Shown piece by piece: positions 51,661 through 64,000 of a DNA stretch of 64,000 bases. Where the stretch lies: contig NW_002476554.1 in the NCBI RefSeq assembly GCF_000189635.1, positions 711,493 through 775,492 of the forward strand. Direction: 5' to 3'. The translations under genes and the position numbers were made by a program. Under the pieces are notes generated by a model that had not been told where the DNA came from, did no database searches, and worked only from the letters and a program-made list of their open reading frames with translations. Origin of the DNA: Tetrahymena thermophila SB210 (taxonomy: Eukaryota; Ciliophora; Oligohymenophorea; Hymenostomatida; Tetrahymenidae). Each line of letters starts with the position of its first letter. The first letter of the stretch is position 1.

Positions 51661-53211
51661 ATTTATTATTTATTTAGTTATTTAATTAATTATTAGTAAT
51701 AAATAATACACAATTTAAAAAATTTACTATTATAAATCAATTTTGAGGCTTTTATGAGATGATGGAGAAGATCTTAAAAGCTTTTATAAAAATGATAAAT
51801 ATTTTATAAGAGTTAAATTATTCATTAAGAAATAAATGTTTTTAATATATATAATAAATTTGTTCAGAAATTTACTTCTAAAACTTTAACATATTATTTC
51901 TATTATTCTCTTTTTTTTTCTCTTATTTAAATACAACCCATATTAACTATTTGTTTGTTGACAATTTGTATTAAACTTTTAATTATTAATTCAATTTAAT
52001 AATTTGATTGTTTGTTCATTATAATTTTTTCATCTCTACCTTGATTATATATATATGTTCTATTTAGTGCTGGGAATGAAAAATAAATGAAGCCAACCAA
52101 GTCTTATTGAGTTAAGCATTTTAAGATTTTTTTTACTCATAATATCCACTATTTAAAATTATTTATCGAAGACATTTCGCTATTGCTTGTTGTTTGTATC
52201 CTTTATTCAGAATGTATTTACATAAAATTCATGTAAATTAAATTAATTACCTTTTGGAATTGAAAGCTCAAATTCTGCTTACTTATTTACTAACTAACTA
52301 ACATACATACATTTTAACATATTTTTTGCTATTTTCTTCTTTTTATTATTGTAAAATGCAACTAATTTTTGATTTTCATTTATTATGATCTAATTTTTCT
52401 ATTAATAATCACAATAGTTTAAGATAAAAAATTTATTTATTTTATCATTCTCCAAATTCAGATTTCTTTTTCTTAGCATTAAAGAAAAACAGCAAGCATA
52501 TTTATTTCTTAAGGAAATCTTTAAATGTTAATTAATCAAATAATTAAATCAGCAATCAACTAAGCAAGCAAGCAAACAAATAATAACTTGTAACATAGAT
52601 TCATATGAAAATTTTAATTTTTCTGAATTTGAAAGTTCGTAAAAATTTAAAGATCATTAATTTTCAATTATAAATAAAAAGATGATGATAATATGTATGG
52701 TGATAATAATAACAATAAAATAAAGATACATAATTGATAACTGGATATATAATATATATATAAATAAATTCATTGATTAATCAACTAAAACTAAAATTTT
52801 GGGTTTGTTTGAAATATTTTATTTATTTTGGTTAATACTTTTTCTATTTGTTGAATATGTATGTATGTTTGTTTGTTTGATTCATAATAACTCTCAAAAA
52901 TTCTGCTCAAGAAATAATTTAATATATTTTTTTATATTATTTTTTAACAGAAAAATTTTTGTAGGAATTAATTTATTTATTTATCTAATGGTTAGTTAGT
53001 TTGTTTGTTTTTTTATTTGTTGGTTTGTTAGAAGTAAAAAGTTCGTTTTTATTTATAAAAAAGTCTTATAATTATTAATTAAAAAAGAAGTCATTGAGTT
53101 AGGAAGTAAGTAAGTATGCGTGTATGCGTGTAAGAAAGTAAGTAAATAGGTAAATAATTAAGTTATTTTGCCTACTAATTAATTAGAGCTATTTAATTCT
53201 AAACTTGTAAA
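51661..53211. other. AT-rich spacer with simple repeats
   Basis: No exon seen; includes gttt/gttagttt and aagtaagt low complexity near 52990 and 53110. A first exon for the LRR gene was sought here on the minus strand and not found. Confidence 0.55.
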
Positions 53212-54770
53212 TCAGTTTGAGCTATTAGTAATTTATTTTAAGTTTAATCTTCTTTTATAAATATTTGGATTATCTTCATAGTCACTTGAAGGAGTTTTTT
53301 ATTATTTAGTTTCTTTAGTGATTTATTTAGTCTCAGATTCTTTCTCTTTTTAACTTTTTTCCAACTATTCCAACATTTTTACTCTTTGCTATTCGCGCTC
53401 TTTTCTTATTCTTTGTTTTTCTATTTCTTCTTGGTCATTAGCATCATCGTCATCTGAAATATAGCCTTTGATTTTAATTTTTTTGTTTTCATCAATAGTT
53501 TTATTTTACTAGCTAGTAGTCTGTGTGTTCAATTAGCTTTTTTTGCACGAATTGCTGTTACTCCTGCTTACTATTTTATAATTAATTTTTTAAGAAAATT
53601 AAAAGCTACTTTCATCATCTAATTTTAAAAAAATTTAAATTCATTTTTCTAATATTAATTTCATCATGAATTATTTAGTTTGTTTGTTAGTTAGTATTTG
53701 GTTAAAATCAATCATATTTATTTACCTATTTATTGTTATGGTGTTGAGGGTTATTCTTCTATCACCATTTAAGAATCTGAAGGTAATACATTAGTTTGTT
53801 CTATTTTAGTCTTGATATTTTATTGAGCTTAAAGTGAGGGACTAGCTAAATTTGTTGAAACACCAATTGTAGTAGATGATGAAGTGGGTGATTAAGCCTC
53901 ATTTGGGTTCTGTTTGGAGCTTTATTTTGAGCTGTCATTAGACTCAGATATAGATTTCAAGCTTGTGATTTTGTTTTACTGAGCTTTTTTTCTTTAGTTT
54001 TGTGAGGGAGGTTTAGAACAAAGAGATCTCCCTCCTCTTAGAACTCTCGAAGATTGAGTGAGTGAAGATATTTCATAATCATGAGAAATGAGGAGCTGAG
54101 AATTGTTTTTTTATTTGCGAGTCTTAGAACCCATGTAGTCCAATTCTTATTGCAACTATATTGCATATTTTTCATCGTCATGTTGCTATTAAATAGAAGA
54201 TATAGAAGAAAAGTTATTTTTTGAATCAGTTTAATAATCATTTTCTAAGTTGCATTTTGAATAGTTGTTGCAAAGTTGATTTTAAATTTAAAATTCATTT
54301 TAAAACTATTTATTTTATAATGATGAAAGTTGTTGTTTATTTGGTTTATTTGGTAATTCACTTTATTAATATTAACTATTTACATTTGTATTTTTGTTTT
54401 GGCTTAAATCGTTATTTTCTACTGATTCAAAATTCAAAGATAACTACTTCTGCTATATCTATCCATTTTTCAAATTTTCTTTTAATTCTTAGTTTGTTAA
54501 TTGAGTAGCAATTTATTATTGTTGCTACTACTGAACTTTATTCTTATTAGCTGATTTAACTTATTGACTATTAGAAACCAAACTATCATCTTCTTTTTTA
54601 CCAGCATCTTCTATCTTAACTTATTGACTATCTTTCTCCTAATCATCCTCACCATCATGCATAATATCTTGACATCTCTACTGCTAGTTAGGTGCAATAA
54701 ATTTCATAATAGGTTTCTCAATAAAATCGATAAGTCTTCCTGATTACAAATCTAGTTGAAATTTCTACAT
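53212..54770 (-). CDS. Q-rich low-complexity nuclear-type protein, unknown function
   Basis: Two exons on the minus strand (54770-53726 and 53618-53212) give 483 aa, ending at TGA 53214-53212. The start is the first ATG after an in-frame TGA. The N-terminal 40 residues (QSGRLIDFIEKPIMKFIAP) look folded; then come polyglutamine (partly encoded by TAG TAG CAA CAA TAA TAA), N/S-rich stretches, a short helix EKYAIQLQQELDYMG, an Arg/Lys/Ser patch (SSRVLRGGRSLCSKPPSQNQ), and a C-terminal acidic DDDDANDQEE followed by a charged helix. No catalytic motif. The basic and acidic patches with Q-rich linkers resemble chromatin or transcription factors, but this is a guess. Confidence 0.78.
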
Positions 54771-55329
54771 TTCTTCCTAATCATATCAAATAAATTATTT
54801 AAGTTTTTCAATAAATAAACCAATAAAAATTTTCTCAAATCTCATTTAAAAAATATTAATTCAAAAAACAATTCTAACTTTTTTTTAATTTGTTTGTTTA
54901 GTAAAAAAAATACAACCAATTAATTAATTAATTAATTAGTTAATTCATTAAAAAACTTTATTAATTATGGATTTAAATTAATAGATAAAAATTATTTATT
55001 AAATTTTATTTGAGTAGATTAAATAAATTAAAGGGTTTTTTTATTAAAAATTTGAGTAAAAGTGTTTAATTTAAAATTAAATAATTGATTTTGATTATAT
55101 TGCTAAAAAACTCTAATTATGAAAATAAAATTTTTGTTTGTTTTTAATGCTGATCAAATAAATCAATTATGAAAACAAATTTTGATAAAAATAAAATAAG
55201 ATTTTATTTTCTAATTAAAATTGATTAAAAAATTAAAAAATTTTCAATTAAATCCTTTTTAAAATAAAGAAATAAATGTGCTAAATTAGAAAAATAAAAT
55301 TTGATAAATTTTTAAAGCGATTAAATTAC
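54771..55329. other. AT-rich spacer between two minus-strand genes
   Basis: Nothing coding recognised, but it must hold the stop of the JmjC gene, whose reading frame has no TGA where coding quality ends at about 55330. Confidence 0.5.
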
Positions 55330-58173
55330 GACTCCCTATGAGGCGAAGACATCAGGAATGTAAACTTGCTCTAATCTCCTTACGTCTTTGTTAAAAACAA
55401 AGTCATTTATGTTAGCGATTTAACCACAGAAGTGACTAATGTTGGTTAAATCGGAAATAGGGTAGAGAGACTATTACTTTCCTTCTTCCTAAATATAATT
55501 ATAAACTCTGTTCAACAAAGTCTTCAACGAATTTAGATCAAATTTTCTAAAAAGTATTATAGAATCATCAATTTTTTTCATTTCCTAAATGCAAAGAGGA
55601 CAGAAATACTTTCCACAAAAATCTTAAGAAAGGAATAGGCTATTGTTAGGTTCTTGATATTAGAATTCAGAGCGGAGGATACCGAAATAGCAAAATATTT
55701 CTTTTCCACAGCCTATTTAGCTGCAGTAATAAATTTGGATGTGTTTAAGCTAAGCAGGCATTTAGTCATAAAAAATCACTTAGTTCTTACACTTGAAAAA
55801 ATACATTAAAAAATTGTTATTTGATATAAATTTTTTCAAATATTTTACTTTAAATGGATAGTGAGTCAAATTTTGTTCAAATTAGTATTCTTTCTAATAG
55901 TAATCAGCGACAATACTATGCAATTTCTGTGCTACTTCCAAAGGTAAATTGTGGTACTCAAAATTAAGTAAATCCATAAAAAGAGATTTATTCAATATTA
56001 TTGTTTCAAAGTTGATTTTTTAATTATACAAAAATCTTTCATTCATAGCAATTATGTCTTCAATCCTTCTGTAAGCAAAATTCCATGCAGTTTACACACT
56101 TCTACCTCTGCAGCGTACCCAATGCAAAACTCCAGGAGCTAAAATGACCTTAAATGATAAAATAAAATTAGCATAATTTATAAAATTAAAAATCTAATTA
56201 ATTAATCATAATCAAAATTTAAATATCATATTAATCTTTTTAAATTAAACTTACAATATCATTTTTTCTTTAAATAACTTTTTTTATCCTGATCCCTGCT
56301 TTGATAACATCTGGGTCATTATACTTTCCGAACCATAGACCTTCATCGCCATGTATATCAACTTAATATTTTCTTTTCACATAATTTCTATACTTTTCTA
56401 CTTAGTCAAAATCGACGCAATACCAATCACTGTCACCATCTCCTATTTAATAAATAAAAAATATTTTAATTAAATAAATTTATGTTGTAATTAAATTAAA
56501 ATTTTTAATTGAAAAATATCCTCTTGAATTTAAAGTAAAATATTTATTTGCATTAACATTTAAATATTTATTAAAATTTGATTATTGATTTTATTAATTT
56601 GACCAAAATAAATCAGGCTTGTAAATTAATTAATTAAGTAAAAATTGTTCAAAAATTGTAAGTTATTTTTACTAATTAATATTAAGTCAAAATTGAATTT
56701 AGAAACTAATTATTTTGGACTTCAATTTTACTTTAATAATAAATTGAAATAAAAAGGGGGAAGCAAAATTCAAAAGTTTGCTTGATAATTATTTACAACT
56801 AATTAATGTTCAAATTCAAAACTAACAATTTTTATGCTGACTGCGAATTAATAACCTTTGATAATTTAATCTTCCAAAAATATGCAAGATTCAATTTTAA
56901 GTTCTAGCTTTGCTAGTAGTTATTTAAAAATAAACTAAAATTTAATCAATCAAGATTGTTTGATTATTATGGTCTTTAAATTTGAAGAGAGATATTATTT
57001 ATTTATTTATTTATTTTTTTGTTTGCTTTTTTGGTCTAAAGAAAATTATTTAGATGGAGTGATAGGATTTATATTGTTGGATTGGTGGATGGATGGATAG
57101 GTAGAATATATATCAAAAAACAAGCTTAATGGAAACAAAATTTTAGATAAATTCATAAATTTATCAAAAGTAAATTGAATCTTGTATTTACCGTGGTTGA
57201 TATTTATAGCTCTGACAGAGATGTTCTCTTGGTGTCCTCCAGTCCACACTCCAGCGACTTTTAGGTACATTTAAGGTTGAGTGCATCCCATAACGTTTTA
57301 CCTATGGTAGCTAAGGATATCATGTTTGCCTTTATTTAGGAGGTAATGGGGAAGCCCTGATCTCAGACGCATGTTTTCGGTTTACCAATTAAAATCATCC
57401 ATGTCAATGTTTACAGCAAACATTACTCCGTTAGATAGTTTGCTAAAGTATTCTTTGTAATATGGTTTTTTCTTAATTTCTTCGTACCTGTCTTCTTAAA
57501 GCAATGCAGCATACTCTCCGTATTCCTAAATGGTGGTATTGTAGACATGCTATTGGTTTTTGGGATTTAAAACATTAAAGCCATAAACTGTAGGATTTTA
57601 AACTCTACAGTCAATTTACATATCGCTATGATTTTTAATCACACTTTCAAAGCTAAATAAGTTTTTGGGGTTCACATTAAAACCTTTAGGGCCAGCTGCT
57701 TCTCTCAAAACGATGGTTTATTCTTTATAAATTGCTTCCTACAACTATGTGTGTAGGTCTTCAGGAAATATTTCGCGAAATCCATCGCAGTCAATATCAC
57801 AATCATTATTAACATTCTACTAATGCTAAATAATTTGTTCTGCTGATTTTAAGCAAGGAGCATTCGCAGAAACTTAAGTTTGAAATGCAGCACCGCTATT
57901 TGTCTTGATTTTCTTTGATACGTTGTTTCCATTTATTAGGATTTAGTCAGTTGTGGAGACGAAAGTGCTGCTGGAGTTAGCTGCCAATCCATTCTTTTTA
58001 GGAGAACCTTCTTTTTCCTAAGAAATATTGTATGCTGCAGTAGAATCGATATTGACCGAAGTTGTTGCATTCGAATTTATATTTTCATTAGTTTAAATCA
58101 GGCTAGAACTAAAGTGTTAGTCTTTTTCTTCGCTAGTACTTGAAGAAACCTTTCTCTTGTTCCTAAGATTCAT
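55330..58173 (-). CDS. JmjC histone demethylase, KDM6 (UTX/JMJD3) type
   Basis: Exons 58173-57192, 56442-56255 and 56148 to about 55330 on the minus strand, at least 663 aa. The JmjC core has KVAGVWTGGHQEN with iron ligands His314 and Glu316, then VILAPGVLHWV with His399, the third ligand. Downstream is a Cys-pair zinc-binding module (YCSQIGCGKEIFC and FCGKYFCPLC) as in the C-terminal domain of UTX and JMJD3. The family removes methyl groups from H3K27 using Fe(II), oxygen and 2-oxoglutarate, and opposes Polycomb silencing. Published work names a T. thermophila JMJD3 homolog JMJ1; this may be it, but I assign it by family, so no symbol is given. N-terminal 150 residues are low complexity. The 3' end is unresolved: coding-like sequence stops near the TAG at about 55340, with no in-frame TGA for several hundred bases, so a last small exon is likely. 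Confidence 0.87.
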
Positions 58174-59791
58174 AAGATAATTTGGATCAATTCTATGTAT
58201 CTAAATGTATATAAAAATATATATAGATATAATATCTTTTGTATATATTTGTTTTGCTTGTTTATTTGTTTTTTTTTGCTTAATAATGTTGATTGGTTTA
58301 AATTCCTTTTTACAAAATTCAGACTTGATAAAGTTATTTATTTATTTCTTTAATAATTTGTAATTTGAATAAATGTTTTAGCTACAGTAAGTAGGTAATA
58401 TTATGAATAAAAGATTATTTTTTCTTTCACTTGTTTGTTCTTTGTTAGTTAGGTTTTATTAAGTAAGAAAGTAATTTAAAGCTAGCTTAGTAAAAATATA
58501 GCAAGAAAGATATCTACTTTGTTTGTTAATTATCGACTTATTTGTTTGCTTTTGTTAATTTATTTATTTATTGCTGCTTGTTTGTATTACGATTAAATTG
58601 TTAGCTGATTTATTTTAAATTTTGTGTTTTCGAAACTCTCGCAGAATTTATTTTTTTTTTGAATTTATTTTTAAATATAATTTGTTTACCAAAAGTGTTT
58701 AACTAATTTCATTCTTAAATTGTGCAAAAAAAAATTTTGTTTATTTAAATCATTCTAATAATTAGAAATCCTAGCTGATTTTCACTTCAATTTAATTTAT
58801 TGCTAACTCTTTTTCACCTAATAAATAAATTAATTAATTGTTATTTATTATTCATTCTCTCCTCGTTTATTTATTTATATTTAGAAATATGATTTTTATT
58901 GTAACAAACTATATATAACTCATAATTTTTTAACTAAACTCATCTTTAAAAAATTTTCTTGCTTAAAGACTCTACTTGAGTAATAAGCAAGTTTCTTAGT
59001 TTAGCTGTTAAACTTTACTAAAGTTTTTATAGGTAACATATGGAATTCAAGAGAATGCTTATTTAGTTATTATATGAATTATTTACAAGCAAGTTAGAAT
59101 AATAATGAAACTAATTATTTTCTGAGTTTGTATGTAGAATGTAGTTTTTAATTTATTTAAATAATGGAATAGAAATATTATTAAAATGAATCTCTCATAA
59201 TATTCTCATAAAAACACATAAATATTAGCAATACCTGATTAAGCAAATTCTTCTTTTTTAAAACTAGAAGAATAGCTATGAAAATATTCTTTGCTTTCAA
59301 AAAAAAGGATATAGTCTTTTTTTTAAGGCTAAGACCTATCGATGATTTTTTAATAAAGTTTTGTTGTAAAAACAAACAAACAAATAAACAAACAAACTTA
59401 ATTTATATTTGGTTAGAATTGATATATTTTTTAATTATTATTTTGTACTAAAGTAGAAATAAATATCAAGTAGGTCTCATTGAAACGTTTTAAGTTTATT
59501 TGATTAAAATTAGTTGACAAATACTTTTTTATACTTTCATTCAATTTTTATTAATAAGTTAATAAATCTAGTAAAAGAAAGGAGTCTGTCTAATTGCATA
59601 TATTTATTTTGACTGGATTTTAAAGAAGATTTTTTTATAAGTCACAGCCATCAAAAAGCAATCAAAAGCAATATTAAAGAAAGTTATTAATCTATTAATT
59701 TGTTATTTAGATTTTCAAATTTGTTTTTAAAAATAATCTGTCTGATAAATAGAAATAATAAGTATTTAAGTTAAACTAGCATAATATATAT
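58174..59791. other. Divergent promoter spacer with simple repeats
   Basis: Between the JmjC (-) and DZIP1-like (+) genes. gttt, caaacaaa and tttattta low complexity; no exon recognised. Confidence 0.6.
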
Positions 59792-59836
59792 ATGAAACTT
59801 CATTAAAGAAATTAGCAAATAAGCAGGGTGTTTCCA

Positions 59837-62800
59837 ATGAACCCATCTATGACGAATGGGATAAAAGTTAACAACTTCTTATTAATGCAAATATTGATTT
59901 ATGAATAATTTTGATGTTATAAAAATAGATTAATGAAAGATAAGAATTAAACTTATTAGAGAAAAATAAAATCAACTTGTTGCCATATCATCTTGTTAAA
60001 AAGTAAAATCAAAAAAAGGGATTTCTGAAACTTGATTTTCAAACAATTGAATAAGTAGATGTTAAAAATATTAAATAAAACAACGACTTTCTTGCATTGG
60101 CACCTCTATAATTTAATTTACAGAATTGTTTGATTTCTGAATATGAATTCGATGATTATTTCGAAAACAAGTAGAGAAAATTGATGCAAAAAAATTAATC
60201 ACATGAATAAAATGAGGATCCAGACATTACTCAATTAGATTTCTAGATTAAAATAAAGAAGCAGAATTTTTAACAATAAAACGTGTTCAAAAAAATAATC
60301 CAAATTTAGCAATTACAGATTTAATATATGCTGTGGAAAGACCAATAGCAAAAACATGAGTAAGAGAAACTAAATCAAAGTTGTGAAAATGTTGAGTAAG
60401 CAGTAAATTCTTTGAATATTCTTTCTTAATATTTGCATTAGTTGTTTCAAAAATTCTCATTTAAAATGGAATTAAAATTAAAAATTTATAAAAACCTTTT
60501 TAAGCTAGCAAAAAATAATGCAATTAATTGCTAATAATATTCTAAATTTATTTTTTTAGTTTATTAAAAAAATATTTTTTAAAAAATTATATTAAAGGAG
60601 TAAATTTTATATTCGGTATTTTATTCTAAGCTTTTATTTAATTTAAAGATAAAAAGGTAGGAACATGACTTGAAAAAAAGCAAGCTGTAACTTAAACAAT
60701 TGAAGGAGGAAATAAAAATAAAAGAGAATATCATCGAAGAAATTCAGAAAACCTTAATGGTTAAAACTTATTTTAAATGTAAAATTTGTCCTAAGATGTT
60801 CGAAAAGGAAGAGAATCTAAAAAGCCATCATAAAAGAAACCATCCTGGTATTTTAGAAATGCATTATGGAGATCTGAATTACAAGATGATAGAAAATATT
60901 TAATAATCTAAGGAGCTTATCCAATAGAGAATGAATTTTTCAAAATAATATTTTGCATAAGAGAAAAAAAGAATAGAAGAGTCTATCGAAGATAATGTTT
61001 TATTTGAAGTTCAAAAAAAATCAACCGAATTTAAGCAAGAGCTTTTAGATTTTCATTAAAGATTAATAAATAACCATAAACACCAAAAAGAAGTTGTTGA
61101 TTAATTTCAATAATAAAATAATATTTTATAACAATAAGTCGAGTTGCTTTATTCGGAATTCGGTAAAATCTAAAATGTAATTAATAATTCAATTTTTAAT
61201 TTATAAAATCTTAATTATGTTTTTATTGCCAAAGTTCTTTTTTTTGTTTGTTTTGGGTCTAATTTACTATTTTTATTAAATTTATTTTTGAAAAACAAAC
61301 AATAAATGATTCAAATAAATATTAAAATAACTAAAGGAAATTTAACAAGCAGAAATATAGTGCATAAATGCCTATATTGAAAAAGAGAAGGAGAGAATTA
61401 GAAGAGAATAAGAAGAGAAAGAAAGAATTGAAAAAGAGAGAAAAGAAGAAGAAGAAAGATAAAGGAAGATTGAGGAAGAGCAGAATAAAAGGATACATGA
61501 GTTAGAAGCTTTGAAAAAGCAAAGAGAGGTTAATTTAATTTTTTATTTCAAACAATTTGTTTGACTTTTTATTTTTTACTGATTGACTGACTGAATGACG
61601 AACTGGACTTATCTAATTTTTAAAAATTAGGCAGATAAAAAGAAGAAAGATAGGCAAAGAGGCTCCATTCTTAGTGCTTAAGATAAAACAGAAATTAGTG
61701 AAGAGGAACAATTAAGACTAAGAATTTTAAAAGAAAAGTAAGAGGAAGAGGAAGAAAGGTTAAGGATTTTATAAGAACAAGAATAATAAAGAATTGAAGA
61801 AATTTAAAACACCATAAAAAAATTAAAAAATAGCTCAAAGTCATACTTCAATAACTTTAATAGATTAGTTAATATCAGGAGATAAAATAGATAAAACTAT
61901 ACTGAGAAGGACTTCAATGAAATGCTTTCTACAAAGCTCTTTGAACCCTACGATAAGATTTTAGAAAGATATAAAATACCCCTTAAAATGTCTGAAATCA
62001 CAGTTAGATCAACTCAAGTATTTTTTTAAATTTATGCTATATTTAATTATTCAAAAAACAAAAAAAAAACATTTTATTAATTATTTACAATAAACCAAAT
62101 ACAAAAATAATGAATGAATAATGAATAATGACTTTTATGATATTTACTTTCAAAGATATCATTCGGAGCTTAAATTAAAATATGACGATAATAGTTTTAT
62201 AAAGTAAAAATAAATGATCAAAAATGAATGCTCTATTAATTTTTATTTATTTATGAATAGACAATATTTTACAATTAATTATACATACTATACTATATCT
62301 TCATATATAACTTTTTAGATATAAGAAATAATCATTTATGCGTTTATTAACTAACTAGTTTATAACATTCATCAATAAATCAATCATTATTTTTTATAAA
62401 TTTTTTAAAATTATAATAAATTATCAAAAAATTTGAGAATTAAAAATGATAAAAATAGATAAAATAATTTATAAACAAAACATTAAAAGAAGCATTTAAA
62501 ATTTAATAAACTAAATTATTTCATTTAAAAGGAGAGATAGAAAAAGAATTAAAAAATTTTTATCATTTAAACAAATTTATTTTATTTTATAATTTGAGAA
62601 ATTTATTTTAAAATTGACTTGAAATAATTTAACTTGTTTTACTTTTTGAAATAAATTAATAATAAAATAAATAAATAAACAAATATTTTATTTGATGGAT
62701 TTTTATTAGCTAAATATTTTATTTAAAACATATTTAATAATAAATATATTTTGATGATAAAAACTTAATAAATAATTTGATATTCTAAATATAGATAACA

Positions 62801-63545
62801 TAGCTTGAAGAAATATACTTAAAAATAACTGGAGGTGAATCTATATCTAAGAGTTAACTTTCTTCTTAAACTTAAATTGGTGAAGATAAGCTAGTTTAGA
62901 GAAGAATATAGAAAAATATGGATTTTAAGAGATATAAGTAAGAGCAAGAAGAGTAATAAATAAATAAATAAATAAATAAATAATAAATTAATCAATTATA
63001 TTATTTTTATATTTATTTTATGGCAAAATTAGATTCATTAATTATTGATTATTTCTTATTCTTTCTTTTATTACGTAAATAAATAGGGTTATAGAAGAAG
63101 AGCAAGAAGCTCAAGAAAAAGAATATGAAGATAATGGCAAGAGATCTGCTTTCTCTAAAAGCAAAATGAATCCTTTGTTTAAGCCATAGAAATAATTTTA
63201 CCCATATTTTAAGCAACCCATAATAAATCCTAAGCTTAATGCTCTCGAATTTAGAAAAGAAAAGGATGTTTGTAGATAAATTTTATACTTTTAATTTAAG
63301 TTTAAATTATTTTTATACAAATTTTAGAACACGCATTAAGTAATGTAGATACATCAGATTTATTTTTCGCTATTGGTATCACTCCTATTTAAAAACCTCG
63401 TATTATAGGAGAAAAAATAGATCCTAAAAAAAACCTAAACCAGTAATTTCTTTAGTATGAATCTTTATTTTAATTTATAAAATTTTTAACTAGAAATATT
63501 CAGCTACAAGATTAGAATCCACTAAAAATAGACAGTCTTAATTGA
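59837..63545 (+). CDS. DZIP1/Iguana-like C2H2 zinc-finger coiled-coil protein
   Basis: Exons 59837-59866, 59929-61176, 61337-61528, 61631-62017, 62804-62937, 63087-63271 and 63328-63545 agree in phase and give about 797 aa. A second possible start at 59792 is in frame and adds 15 residues. Order of parts: a DZIP-type N-terminal region (QVDVKNIKQNNDFLALAPL, then VFKKIIQIQQLQIQYMLW), a coiled coil, one C2H2 finger (FKCKICPKMFEKEENLKSH and HKRNHPG), then a long charged coiled coil rich in E, R and K, and a tail with DLFFAIGITPIQKP. This arrangement is that of DZIP1 and DZIP1L, which sit at the basal body and transition zone and are needed to build cilia, fitting a multiciliated cell. The stretch 60403-60441 could be a 39-base intron or coding, as both keep frame. 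Confidence 0.8.
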
Positions 63546-63939
63546 AAGCCTTCAATCTTACCTACCTAATTCGAAATTAAAAATATTATTAACAAATTAC
63601 TTATAAAATAGATAAATTAAATGTTTTTATTTATTTGTTCTTCATTTTTTTTATTTATTTAGTCTTATCCCAATTTAATAGAAAAGATACATTAACAATT
63701 TCTAGAAGATTTTTTATTTAATTGTGCTCATGCTCAATAACTCACTCACTCACTCAATCAATCACTAAACCAAACATTAAAATTCTATCATTTATTGGTT
63801 GATTGATTGATTTATTTGTTGCATTAATAATAAAAGCAAAATATTAATAAATAATCATAAAATTTGTAAAAAACGATAAAAAATTAATATACATAATAAC
63901 ATATATATCTATCTATCTACTGTTATTTTTGTAAAAGAA
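63546..63939. other. AT-rich spacer, no gene seen
   Basis: 3' flank of the DZIP1-like gene and promoter side of the next gene; ctcactcactcaatcaatc and atctatctatc simple repeats. Confidence 0.6.
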
Positions 63940-64000
63940 ATGTCTCAATCTTAAATAAAAGAACCAGAATAGCAATAGTCAAAGGAATTTGAATAAGAAG
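63940..64000 (+). CDS. Start of a gene cut by the window end
   Basis: taaaagaaATG at 63940 opens a frame (MSQSQIKEPEQQQSKEFEQE) that stays open under the ciliate code to the last base. Gln-rich and acidic; too short to name. The A-rich context before the ATG is like that of the other genes here. Confidence 0.6.

Noticed and set aside
52799-52999. Hydrophobic plus-strand frame
   Set aside because: Lies in T-rich low complexity sequence, starts without an ATG context, and shows no exon features.
54221-54508. Plus-strand frame of 95 codons
   Set aside because: Antisense to the Q-rich gene at 53212-54770, which has the better codon pattern and matching intron phase.
57046-57270. Short separate protein on the minus strand
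   Set aside because: It is the C-terminal part of the first JmjC exon read on through the intron; KVAGVWTGGHQEN belongs to the larger gene.

Overview
The window is AT-rich nuclear DNA (coding and non-coding) from a ciliate that reads TAA and TAG as glutamine and TGA as the only stop. Every long gene here stays open only under that code: the 952-codon frame at 3227-6085 and the 3.2 kb exon of the kinesin gene contain dozens of in-frame TAA/TAG codons and end at TGA. Short AT-rich GT..AG introns, spacers above 80% A+T, GPI-anchored Cys-rich surface proteins and the gene families point to Tetrahymena (probably macronuclear DNA of T. thermophila or a close relative); the species is an inference.

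Layout. 3-1160: a dual-specificity phosphatase (+). About 1910-2145: an unassigned, strongly folded RNA candidate standing alone in AT-rich spacer. 3227-6085: a Q/N-rich protein with a C-terminal membrane domain (-). 6086-11040: a gene desert. 11041-12564: an immobilization-antigen-like surface protein (+). 14265-18418: a multi-intron coiled-coil protein (+). 19978-20772: a secreted, internally duplicated Cys protein (+). 21553-22823: a pirin with a hydrophobic N-terminus (-). 23824-30070: a kinesin-8 of about 1,792 residues (-). 31358-32074: a protein with an MGNCC lipidation-type N-terminus (+). 33182-33523: a small, probably mitochondrial membrane protein (+).

34871-38029 is a 1.85 kb tandem duplication of a B-box-like coiled-coil gene; the first copy carries a one-base frameshift. 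39055-48100 is a cluster of three small Cys-rich, signal-peptide/GPI-type paralogs (one +, two -), with a cytochrome P450 between copies 2 and 3 and two further repeat units that keep the flank but have lost the gene. 48359-51649 is a tandem array of nine nearly identical exon-plus-intron units on the minus strand. Each exon is one leucine-rich repeat of equal phase, and the array ends in a proper terminal exon but shows no recognisable 5' end.

53212-54770: a Q-rich, low-complexity protein (-). 55330-58173: a JmjC protein of the KDM6 (UTX/JMJD3) type (-). 59837-63545: a DZIP1/Iguana-like C2H2 coiled-coil protein tied to cilia in other organisms (+). 63940-end: the first codons of another gene (+).

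Genes are monocistronic with long AT spacers, so there is no operon logic. The most unusual content is the recent local amplification between 34.5 and 51.7 kb: three unrelated sequence families have expanded side by side, at the level of whole genes, gene flanks and single exons. The structured RNA candidate and the LRR exon array are the best leads for something not yet described.
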